DNA of 64,000 nt from Pseudomonadota bacterium (GTDB lineage: Bacteria; Pseudomonadota; Gammaproteobacteria; Burkholderiales; Burkholderiaceae_B). The notes beneath the pieces were generated by a model. That model saw only the letters and a list, made by a program, of their open reading frames with translations. It did not search any database and was not told the origin of the DNA. The DNA lies in contig JAEWEV010000008.1 in assembly GCA_023389155.1 (NCBI GenBank), positions 1-64,000 on the forward strand, written 5' to 3'. Of the stretch, positions 35,822 through 43,480 are shown piece by piece. How positions within the stretch are numbered: the first letter of the stretch is position 1; each line of letters opens with the position of its first letter. Both the position numbers and the translations under genes were made by a program.

Positions 35822-36571
35822 ATGTCATTAATGCGTGAAATGCTTGAAGCTGGTGTGCACTTTGGCCACCAGACCCGTTACTGGAATCCTAAAATGTCTC
35901 AGTACATTTTCGGTCATCGTAACAAAATCCACATCATCAATCTGGAAAAAACCGTTGCCAGCTTTCTGGAAGCCCAGAAATTTGCCCGTCAGATCGCGGC
36001 TCGTGGCGGTAACATCCTGTTTGTAGGCACGAAGCGCGCAGCTCGTGAAATCGTTGCCGAAGAAGCGGCACGTTGCGGTATGCCTTTTGTCGACAGCCGC
36101 TGGCTGGGTGGCATGATGACCAACTTCAAAACGGTCAAAACATCCATCAAGCGTCTGAAAGACATGGAAGCGGCTATCGCCGACGGCAGCAAAGAGCGCA
36201 TGAGCAAGAAAGAAGGCCTCATGTTTGACCGCGAACTGGACAAACTGAACAAATCCATCGGCGGTATCAAAGATATGAACACCTTGCCCGACGCGTTGTT
36301 TGTTATTGATGTCGGATACCACAAAATTGCCATCCAGGAAGCTCGTACACTGGGTATTCCGGTAATCGCCGTCGTCGATACCAACCACTCTCCTGACGGC
36401 ATCGACTACATTATTCCTGGTAATGATGACTCTGCGAAAGCCATCGCGCTGTATGCCAAGGGCATTGCAGATGCAGTTCAGGAAGGCCGCGAACAAAACC
36501 TGAACGGCGTGGTTGAAACCATCGTTGAGGGCGAAGAAGAGTTCGTTGAAGAAGTTCCTGAAAGCAACTAA
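35822..36571 (+). CDS. rpsB: 30S ribosomal protein S2
   Basis: This protein of 249 residues is a component of the small ribosomal subunit. The conserved N-terminus MREMLEAGVHFGHQTRYWNPKM, NKIHIINLEKT, FVDSRWLGGMMTNFKT and the C-terminal VDTNHSPDGIDYIIPGNDD are all diagnostic of S2. The ATG at 35822 follows CTGGAG; codons further upstream are not S2 sequence. It is followed by tsf, as in nearly all bacteria. Confidence 0.98.
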   Translation: MSLMREMLEAGVHFGHQTRYWNPKMSQYIFGHRNKIHIINLEKTVASFLEAQKFARQIAARGGNILFVGTKRAAREIVAEEAARCGMPFVDSRWLGGMMTNFKTVKTSIKRLKDMEAAIADGSKERMSKKEGLMFDRELDKLNKSIGGIKDMNTLPDALFVIDVGYHKIAIQEARTLGIPVIAVVDTNHSPDGIDYIIPGNDDSAKAIALYAKGIADAVQEGREQNLNGVVETIVEGEEEFVEEVPESN

Positions 36572-36587
36572 GTACTAGCTGCTGCAC

Positions 36588-36614
36588 AATGCGCCCGCAA
36601 CACATGGGCGCATT
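36588..36614 (+). promoter_or_regulatory. Perfect hairpin between rpsB and tsf
   Basis: AATGCGCCC (36588-36596) pairs fully with GGGCGCATT (36606-36614) across a 9-nt loop, 16 bp after the rpsB stop. No U-run follows (CATCAC), so it is unlikely to be a simple terminator. It may be a processing site or partial terminator that sets the S2/EF-Ts ratio. Confidence 0.6.
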
Positions 36615-36753
36615 CATCACATCGCGGCGCAGATTGCAGTCATCGTGTCATCCGCGCCTGCTACCCTTACCGTTTTCAGCGGCGCGGGCTGGTTCCGGGC
36701 CGCTACTCTTTCCTGTTTTGCAGGATTGTTCACTAAATTTAACTGGAGTTATC

Positions 36754-37629
36754 ATGGCTGAGATTACCGCCTCAATGGTCAAAGAGTTACGGGAAAAAAC
36801 CGACGCCCCCATGATGGAATGCAAAAAAGCCCTGTCCGAAGCAGAGGGTGATATGGCGCGTGCAGAAGAAATTCTGCGTGTCAAACTGGGCAGCAAAGCC
36901 AGTAAAGCAGCCTCACGCGTAACTGCAGAGGGCCTGATCGGGCTGTACATTGCTCCCGACGCCAAAACCGGCGCCGTGCTTGAAGTCAATTGTGAAACAG
37001 ACTTCGTTGCCAAGAACGAAGACTTCATCAATTTTGTCAACAGCGTAGCGCAGCTGGTTGCCGAGAAGAATCCTGCTGACGTTGCTGCCCTGGCCGAGCT
37101 GCCAATGGGAGAGGGTACAGTTGAATCTACCCGTGCAGCCCTGGTGGGTAAAGTGGGTGAAAATATGGCCATTCGCCGCTTCACCCGCTTCGAAACAGAA
37201 GATCAGCTTGCCAGTTACGTTCATGGTGGCCGCATCGGCGTTCTGGTTGATTTCAAAGGTGATTCTGAAGTTGGTAAAGATCTTGCCATGCACGTTGCTG
37301 CCACTAAACCCAAGGCACTCGATGCCTCAGGCGTAGCCCAGGAAGATATCGAGGCAGAGCGCTCCGTCGCGGCACAGAAAGCAGCAGAATCCGGCAAACC
37401 TGCAGAAATCGTGACAAAAATGGTCGAAGGCTCTGTTGCCAAGTTCCTGAAGGAAGTCACACTACTGAATCAGCCATTCGTCAAGAATGACAAACAGAGC
37501 GTAGAACAGATGCTCAAAGAGAAAAAAGCCGGTATCAACCGCTTTTCTCTGTTTGTCGTCGGCGAAGGCATCGAGAAGAAAACCAACGACTTCGCAGCAG
37601 AGGTTGCCGCTGCAGCTGCCGGAAACTGA
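36754..37629 (+). CDS. tsf: Elongation factor Ts
   Basis: This guanine-nucleotide exchange factor for EF-Tu has 291 residues. The N-terminal module MAEITASMVKELREKTDAPMMECKKALSEA, followed by TDFVAKNEDF and the C-terminal QPFVKNDKQSVEQML, identify it. The start at 36754 has CTGGAG upstream; the longer frame includes the inter-gene hairpin. It sits 182 bp after rpsB and is followed by a terminator. Confidence 0.98.
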   Translation: MAEITASMVKELREKTDAPMMECKKALSEAEGDMARAEEILRVKLGSKASKAASRVTAEGLIGLYIAPDAKTGAVLEVNCETDFVAKNEDFINFVNSVAQLVAEKNPADVAALAELPMGEGTVESTRAALVGKVGENMAIRRFTRFETEDQLASYVHGGRIGVLVDFKGDSEVGKDLAMHVAATKPKALDASGVAQEDIEAERSVAAQKAAESGKPAEIVTKMVEGSVAKFLKEVTLLNQPFVKNDKQSVEQMLKEKKAGINRFSLFVVGEGIEKKTNDFAAEVAAAAAGN

Positions 37630-37730
37630 TTCGACGTTCCTGTTGTTTCAGTATCGTGTCGGGCGCGATATCGCGCCGGACCGCCGCAGAGTCGTTTCGT
37701 GGTTACCCGGCCTGCCGGGCTACCCAAACC

Positions 37731-37760
37731 AAAGAATCCCCTTTTCAGGGGATTCTTTTT
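37731..37760 (+). terminator. Intrinsic terminator after tsf
   Basis: AAAGAATCCCC (37731-37741) pairs with GGGGATTCTTT (37748-37758) across a 6-nt loop and runs into TTTTT. It separates rpsB-tsf from pyrH, which begins 66 bp later. Confidence 0.88.
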
Positions 37761-37826
37761 GAATTCTGTATTTGTGATAGCCAGAGTGGTTACAATAGCG
37801 TGTCAATTTTCTAAGGTAGTTCGGCC

Positions 37827-38540
37827 ATGAGCAGCAAATATAAGCGTGTGCTTTTAAAACTTTCGGGTGAAGCGTTAATGGGCGATGACGCCTATGGCAT
37901 CAACCGTGCGACCATTAATCGCATGACTGGCGAAATTGCCGAAGTCTCGCGTATGGGTGTGGAACTGGCGATCGTTATCGGCGGTGGCAATATTTTCCGT
38001 GGCGTAGCGCCTGGTGCCCAGGGTATGGACCGCGCCACCGCAGACTATATGGGCATGATGGCTACCGTCATGAATGCACTGGCCTTGCAGGACGCTCTCA
38101 AGGCTCATGGTGTGGTTACCCGAGTCCAGTCTGCCCTGAATATTGACCAGGTCATCGAGCCCTATATCCGGCCCAAGGCACTACGCTATCTCGAAGAGAA
38201 AAAAGTGGTTATTTTTGCTGCCGGTACAGGTAATCCTTTTTTCACGACCGACACGGCTGCCGCCCTGCGGGGAGCAGAAATCGGCGCGGAAATTGTCTTG
38301 AAGGCGACCAAGGTGGACGGGGTCTATTCTGCCGATCCGAACAAGGACCCGACTGCGACCCGTTATTCCCGCATCAGTTTTGACGAAGTGATCACGCGTC
38401 GTCTTGAAATTATGGACGCCACTGCATTTGCGCTGTGTCGCGACCAGAAATTACCCATCAAGGTATTCTCCATCAATAAAACCGGAGCGCTGGCCCGCGC
38501 AATTTGCGGTGAAGACGAAGGCACACTGGTACACGTATAA
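37827..38540 (+). CDS. pyrH: Uridylate kinase (UMP kinase)
   Basis: This cytosolic enzyme of 237 residues phosphorylates UMP to UDP and belongs to the amino-acid kinase fold. YKRVLLKLSGEALMGDDAYGI at the N-terminus, IVIGGGNIFRGV, and TDTAAALRGAEIGAEIVLKATKVDGVYSADP are diagnostic. A TACAAT at 37791-37796 upstream may be its -10. It precedes frr by 9 bp, opening the long envelope cluster. Confidence 0.97.
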   Translation: MSSKYKRVLLKLSGEALMGDDAYGINRATINRMTGEIAEVSRMGVELAIVIGGGNIFRGVAPGAQGMDRATADYMGMMATVMNALALQDALKAHGVVTRVQSALNIDQVIEPYIRPKALRYLEEKKVVIFAAGTGNPFFTTDTAAALRGAEIGAEIVLKATKVDGVYSADPNKDPTATRYSRISFDEVITRRLEIMDATAFALCRDQKLPIKVFSINKTGALARAICGEDEGTLVHV

Positions 38541-38549
38541 AGGAAAATC

Positions 38550-39110
38550 ATGAGTATCTCAGAATTGCAAAAGTCGGCTGAAAGCCGCATGAACAAATCG
38601 CTTGACACGTTGAAAACAAATCTGTCCAAAATCCGTACGGGCCGCGCTCACGCGGGTATCCTGGACCATGTCACGGTTGACTATTACGGCTCTCCTGTGC
38701 CTGTCAGTCAGGTCGCGGCAGTCAATGTGATTGATGCCCGTACGCTTAGCGTTCAGCCTTGGGAGAAGCAGATGGCTGGCCCTCTGGAAAAGGCTATTCG
38801 TGAGTCCGATCTGGGTCTCAATCCGGTATCCATGGGAGAGACCATTCGCGTGCCAATGCCAGCCCTGACAGAAGAACGTCGTCGGGATCTGGCCAAAGTG
38901 GTCAAGAGCGAAGGTGAAGATGCCAAAATCGCAGTACGCAATCTGCGCCGTGATGCCAACGACAGTTTCAAGAGACTGCTCAAGGACAAGGAAATCTCTG
39001 AAGACGACGATCGTCGTGCCCAGGATGTGATTCAGAAGCTGACAGACCGCTTTGTCGCTGAAATCGATAAAATCGTGACACAAAAAGAAGCAGAGATCAT
39101 GACGGTCTGA
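38550..39110 (+). CDS. frr: Ribosome recycling factor
   Basis: This protein of 186 residues, with EF-G, splits post-termination ribosomes. It carries the long-helix sequences SAESRMNKSLDTLKTNLSKIRTGRAHAGILD and the C-terminal VQKLTDRFVAEIDKIVTQKEAEIMTV-type end. The hinge VDYYGSPVPVSQVAAVNV is conserved. Length is standard. It follows pyrH after 9 bp and precedes uppS by 49 bp. Confidence 0.98.
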   Translation: MSISELQKSAESRMNKSLDTLKTNLSKIRTGRAHAGILDHVTVDYYGSPVPVSQVAAVNVIDARTLSVQPWEKQMAGPLEKAIRESDLGLNPVSMGETIRVPMPALTEERRRDLAKVVKSEGEDAKIAVRNLRRDANDSFKRLLKDKEISEDDDRRAQDVIQKLTDRFVAEIDKIVTQKEAEIMTV

Positions 39111-39159
39111 ATGTGCCGGTCACTGCTCCGGTACTGTTTTTAATTGAATAGATCATCTC

Positions 39160-39927
39160 ATGAATCAAAGTTCCACACTCTCCGTGCCCGAGACTGCCCC
39201 GATACCCGGGCATATCGCAATCATTATGGACGGGAACGGACGCTGGGCCACGAAACGGTTCATGCCTCGCACAGCCGGTCATGCCAAGGGGGTGCAGGCG
39301 GTACGGCGGGTGGTGGAGTACTGTGGCAGCAACGGCATTGACTATCTGACGCTGTTTGCGTTCAGTTCCGAGAACTGGCGCAGACCCAAAGAAGAAGTAT
39401 CGCTGCTGATGAAGTTGTTTGTCCAGGCACTGGAGAAGGAAGTCTCGCGGCTCAACAGCAATAACGTCCGATTGCGGGTCGTGGGTGACCTTTCGCCTTT
39501 CGAACCCTATCTGCAGAAGCTGATCCGGGATGCGGAAGCCACCACCGGCAGCAATACAGGCCTTACGCTTACGATCGCAGCCAATTATGGCGGTCGCTGG
39601 GATATTCTTCAGGCCTTTCAATCCATGCTCAAGGCACATCCTGAACTGGCGAATAATCCCGCCGATGTCTCAGAAGAAATGCTGAATCGGTACCTGTGCA
39701 TGAACTGGGCACCCGAGCCGGATCTGTTCATCCGTACCGGCGGCGAAAGTCGCATTTCCAACTTTCTTGTCTGGCAACTGGCCTATACTGAACTTTATTT
39801 TACCGACTGTTACTGGCCTGACTTCGGCGTTAAGGACATGGACCGTGCCATTGAATGGTATCGTGGCCGAGAACGTCGTTTTGGTCGTACCAGCGCACAA
39901 ATTGCGGACAATTCCCCGTCCGCCTGA
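39160..39927 (+). CDS. uppS: Undecaprenyl diphosphate synthase
   Basis: This cis-prenyltransferase of 255 residues makes the C55 lipid carrier for peptidoglycan and LPS sugars. The catalytic motif HIAIIMDGNGRWA has Asp24. FAFSSENWRRP and the C-terminal PDLFIRTGGESRISNFLVWQLAYTELYF are family signatures. ATG 39160 is preceded by a weak ribosome-binding site. It lies 10 bp before cdsA. Confidence 0.97.
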   Translation: MNQSSTLSVPETAPIPGHIAIIMDGNGRWATKRFMPRTAGHAKGVQAVRRVVEYCGSNGIDYLTLFAFSSENWRRPKEEVSLLMKLFVQALEKEVSRLNSNNVRLRVVGDLSPFEPYLQKLIRDAEATTGSNTGLTLTIAANYGGRWDILQAFQSMLKAHPELANNPADVSEEMLNRYLCMNWAPEPDLFIRTGGESRISNFLVWQLAYTELYFTDCYWPDFGVKDMDRAIEWYRGRERRFGRTSAQIADNSPSA

Positions 39928-39937
39928 AGGAGAGCGC

Positions 39938-40816
39938 ATGTTATTGCAGCGCATCGTTACCGCAGTTGTCCTGTTGATCGTACTGCTGCTGGTCAGCGTG
40001 TTCCTTCCCTCCGTCTGGTTCCGGTTATTCATGGCGCTTGCCAGTGCCGTTGTGCTGTGGGAGTGGTTCAGGCTGACAACATCTGGCACGTCGATTGCGC
40101 GGATTGCCGCGTGTGTTTATTTCATTGTTGCAGCCTGGGTAGCCATTGCCGGCTTTGAGGACACTTTGACGCCACCTGAGGCCCACCGCTTGTGGTCCGA
40201 CTGGGTTGTACCACTGGCTGCCGTTCTGGGTATATTCGGCCTGTTATTCTGGACGCTGATGGCGCCGCTTAGCCTGAGCCATGCCGATACCCAGCGATCC
40301 CCGGTCAGCCTGATCAGTGTCAGCGCAGGTGTGGTCGTGACTGCGGCCAGCGCGCTTGGCCTGGCCGTGCTGCATCAGCAATACGGCGCCTGGTTTATTT
40401 TTTCCTTTCTTGGTGTGATCTGGTGTGCAGATACATTCGCGTATTTCGGAGGGAAGCGATTCGGCGGGCCCAAGCTTGCGCCTGCGATCAGTCCTGGCAA
40501 AACGCGTTCCGGTGCAATCTGCGGTCTGGTTGCCGCTGTTGCGTGGATGGGGTTGACCTTCGGCATTAACGGAAGCTTTGCGGGCTGGCTTGGGCAGTAT
40601 CTTCCCGCCGTTCTGGTGTTGCTGGCGGGTGCGGTGCTGGCAGTGTATTCCATGGTCGGTGATTTGTATGAATCACTGATCAAGCGGCGCGCTGACATAA
40701 AGGATTCCAGCAAATTGCTGCCCGGGCACGGTGGGGTATGGGACCGGTTCGATTCCATTCTTGCGGTTACGCCGGTGGTGTTGTGTCTGTGGCTGTTCAT
40801 ACGCCATTTTTATTAA
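39938..40816 (+). CDS. cdsA: Phosphatidate cytidylyltransferase
   Basis: This polytopic inner-membrane enzyme of 292 residues makes CDP-diacylglycerol from phosphatidate and CTP. It has about eight membrane segments. The CDP-DAG synthase signature near the C-terminus is KRRADIKDSSKLLPGHGGVWDRFDS. The ATG at 39938 with AAGGAGAG upstream excludes the longer overlapping frame. It lies between uppS and dxr, the conserved order. Confidence 0.95.
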   Translation: MLLQRIVTAVVLLIVLLLVSVFLPSVWFRLFMALASAVVLWEWFRLTTSGTSIARIAACVYFIVAAWVAIAGFEDTLTPPEAHRLWSDWVVPLAAVLGIFGLLFWTLMAPLSLSHADTQRSPVSLISVSAGVVVTAASALGLAVLHQQYGAWFIFSFLGVIWCADTFAYFGGKRFGGPKLAPAISPGKTRSGAICGLVAAVAWMGLTFGINGSFAGWLGQYLPAVLVLLAGAVLAVYSMVGDLYESLIKRRADIKDSSKLLPGHGGVWDRFDSILAVTPVVLCLWLFIRHFY

Positions 40817-40855
40817 CGGCGTCCGCATTCGTCCATTTTCCGGAACAGAAAGTCC

Positions 40856-42028
40856 ATGCAGAATATTACGATTTTCGGAGCAACCGGCTCGATAGGTGAC
40901 AGCACGCTTGATATCGTGCGGCGCCATCCCGACAGATTCAGTATTTACGCACTCAGTGCACAGCGGCGCATGCAGAAGCTTGCCGAGATCGCGCTGGAGT
41001 TTTCGGCGAAAGTGATTATTGTGCCCGACGTGCAGGCTGTTGATGCGTTTCGCGCGCACTGGCCGGATGATCTGGCATTACCTGAAATCAGAATGGGGGA
41101 TCGTGGGCTATGCGAAACAGCCCGCGATCCGGATACCGATTATGTGGTTGCTGCAATCGTAGGCATCGCCGGACTGGGGTCGGCATTTGAAGCTGCGCAG
41201 GCCGGAAAGCGGATTCTTCTTGCTAATAAAGAAGCGCTGGTGGCTGCCGGATCACTGTTCATGCAGACGGTACAAAATCACGATGCAGAGTTGTTGCCAA
41301 TTGATAGCGAGCACAACGCCATTTTCCAGTGCCTCCAAAATGGACGGGATAAATCGCAAATCCGGCGACTGATTCTGACGGCCTCGGGCGGTCCGTTTCG
41401 CAATACGCCTCTGGATCAGCTGGATACCGTCACACCGGCGCAGGCCTGTCGCCATCCAAACTGGAGCATGGGGCAGAAAATTTCTGTAGATTCGGCCACC
41501 ATGCTGAACAAAGGCCTTGAAGTCATCGAGGCGCATTTCCTCTTCGATTTGCCACCTGACCAGATTGATGTGGTCATCCATCCGGAAAGCACAGTCCATT
41601 CCATGGTAGAGTTTATTGACGGATCGTTGCTTGCGCAGTTGGGAAATACAGATATGCGTATACCGATTTCATACGTAATGGGTTATCCTGAACGCATCGA
41701 AAGTAACACCCCAGCCTTTGATTTGGGCAAATTGCAGCAGCTGAATTTTTCGGTCGCAGACCACAAGCGGTTTCCCTGTCTGAAACTGGCGTTTGATGCC
41801 TTGCGGGCAGGACAGGCCGAATGCATAGCGCTGAATGCAGCCAATGAAATCGCCGTCGCCCATTTTCTTGATGGCAGGTTGCGGTTTCCGCAAATTGCAG
41901 ATGTGATCGCCCGGACACTGGAATGGCAAAGTGGCCAATCCAGTCCCGTCAATCATATCGATGACGTATTCCAGCTTGACCTTCTGGTGCGCGAGCGTGC
42001 CAGGACGTTTTTACCGGCCTCTGACTGA
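40856..42028 (+). CDS. dxr: 1-deoxy-D-xylulose 5-phosphate reductoisomerase
   Basis: This NADPH enzyme of 390 residues catalyses the second step of the MEP isoprenoid pathway. The N-terminal NADPH motif is ITIFGATGSIGDSTLDIVRRHPDRF. The metal/substrate region LLPIDSEHNAIFQCLQ and the NWSMGQKISVDSATMLNKGLEVIEAHFLF segment are diagnostic. It provides isoprenoid precursors for UppS just upstream. RseP begins 5 bp after the stop. Confidence 0.97.
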   Translation: MQNITIFGATGSIGDSTLDIVRRHPDRFSIYALSAQRRMQKLAEIALEFSAKVIIVPDVQAVDAFRAHWPDDLALPEIRMGDRGLCETARDPDTDYVVAAIVGIAGLGSAFEAAQAGKRILLANKEALVAAGSLFMQTVQNHDAELLPIDSEHNAIFQCLQNGRDKSQIRRLILTASGGPFRNTPLDQLDTVTPAQACRHPNWSMGQKISVDSATMLNKGLEVIEAHFLFDLPPDQIDVVIHPESTVHSMVEFIDGSLLAQLGNTDMRIPISYVMGYPERIESNTPAFDLGKLQQLNFSVADHKRFPCLKLAFDALRAGQAECIALNAANEIAVAHFLDGRLRFPQIADVIARTLEWQSGQSSPVNHIDDVFQLDLLVRERARTFLPASD

Positions 42029-42033
42029 TTATT

Positions 42034-43368
42034 ATGTTTTCCAGTATTGTATTTTTTGTTGTCACAATCAGTATCGTGGTGGTTTTTCACGAAATGGGGC
42101 ATTATCTTGCGGCAAGACTCTGCGGTGTCCATGTCGAGCGTTTTTCTCTGGGTTTTGGCAAAGTCCTGTTCAGGCGTCGGGATGCCCGCGGTACCGAATG
42201 GGTCGTTTCCGCACTCCCACTGGGCGGGTATGTCAAGCCCCTGGCCGAACCCGAGCCTGGGAGCATGCAGGCTAAGCGCAGGGGTGCGATGAGTGAGAAA
42301 AACGCATGGCAGCGTATGCTGATCTTTGCAGCCGGTCCGGCTTTCAGCCTGCTGCTAGGCATCCTGATCTACTCAGGCATGTATATGGTTGGCAGCAGTG
42401 TTCCGGAGCCGATTCTGGGCGAACCGGCTGCCGGAACACCCGCCCAGATTGCTGGCGTCAGAAAGGGTGATCGCGTGGTGGCGCTCAACGGCAGTGAAAT
42501 CCGCTCATGGACGCAGTTGCAGCAAAAACTGCTGGAACCCATGATTCTTGGTCAGACTGTCGACGTCAAAGTGCGCAACGCCGATAACATTGACCGCGAC
42601 ATCTCGCTAGCGCTTCAGCCTGCACCCGAGAATCTTGAGAACGTGAATCTGTCGGGGCTGAACGGACTGAACATCAATGCACCTGCACCGGTTGCGGCCG
42701 AAATTATCGCTGGTGGAGCAGGGGAGGAGGCAGGGCTGCGTCAGGGTGATGTGATTCTGCAGGCCGGGGCTCGCAAGTCACTGGATGCCCGTACATTTAT
42801 TGATGAGATTGAAAAAAGCGCGGACAAGATTGTACTGCTGCGGGTTCTGCGGGACGGCAGGGAAGTCTCGCTGAGTGTAACACCACGGCCTACTGTAGGC
42901 CCGGATGGTATTGTGCAGGGTAAAATCGGCGTGGCGCTTCAATCGAACTACCCGATGATTTTCCTTCGCTACGGTTTTTTCGTTAGCATAGGACTGGCTA
43001 CCACCAGGACCTTCGAGACGGCATGGTTTTCTGTCCGAATGCTGGGAAAAATGGTAACGGGGCAGGTTTCATGGAAAAATATCAGCGGGCCGGTTACCAT
43101 CGCTGATTACGCTGGTAAATCTGCCAGTCTTGGCGCAGAGCGTTTCATCGAGTTCGTGGCGCTTATCACGATCAGCATCGGCGTGCTCAATCTCATACCG
43201 ATTCCCGGTCTGGATGGCGGGCAGATGTTGTTTGCGCTGGCTGAAATCGTGCGGGGCCGGCCACTGCCGGCATTTATACAGGAAAAGGGCCTGGCATTTG
43301 GCTATATGCTGTTGCTCGCCCTGATGGTAATGGCATTTCTCAATGATGTGATGCGAATCACGGGATAA
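42034..43368 (+). CDS. rseP: Site-2 intramembrane metalloprotease RseP
   Basis: This inner-membrane zinc protease of 444 residues cleaves anti-sigma factor RseA and remnant signal peptides. The zinc motif HEMGH is in TM1 (residues 19-23). PDZ domains follow (about 125-205 and 215-290; VRKGDRVVALNGSEI, LRQGDVILQAG). The C-terminal metal motif is NLIPIPGLDGG. Location between dxr and bamA is conserved. It links this cluster to envelope-stress signalling. Confidence 0.96.
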   Translation: MFSSIVFFVVTISIVVVFHEMGHYLAARLCGVHVERFSLGFGKVLFRRRDARGTEWVVSALPLGGYVKPLAEPEPGSMQAKRRGAMSEKNAWQRMLIFAAGPAFSLLLGILIYSGMYMVGSSVPEPILGEPAAGTPAQIAGVRKGDRVVALNGSEIRSWTQLQQKLLEPMILGQTVDVKVRNADNIDRDISLALQPAPENLENVNLSGLNGLNINAPAPVAAEIIAGGAGEEAGLRQGDVILQAGARKSLDARTFIDEIEKSADKIVLLRVLRDGREVSLSVTPRPTVGPDGIVQGKIGVALQSNYPMIFLRYGFFVSIGLATTRTFETAWFSVRMLGKMVTGQVSWKNISGPVTIADYAGKSASLGAERFIEFVALITISIGVLNLIPIPGLDGGQMLFALAEIVRGRPLPAFIQEKGLAFGYMLLLALMVMAFLNDVMRITG

Positions 43369-43480
43369 TGTCGCTCAGGCCGCTAACGTATTAACATACA
43401 AGGAAAATTGCTGACAAGTCGCTGTGTTCTGACATACAATTTAGCGCTTATGCATATCCGTATCCACAAGGAAAGTCCGA

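Noticed and set aside
43402..43432. Possible sigma-E promoter upstream of bamA (GGAAAAT...TCTGA)
   Set aside because: The spacing between the two elements is about 19 bp, longer than the 15-16 expected, and the -35 match is poor.
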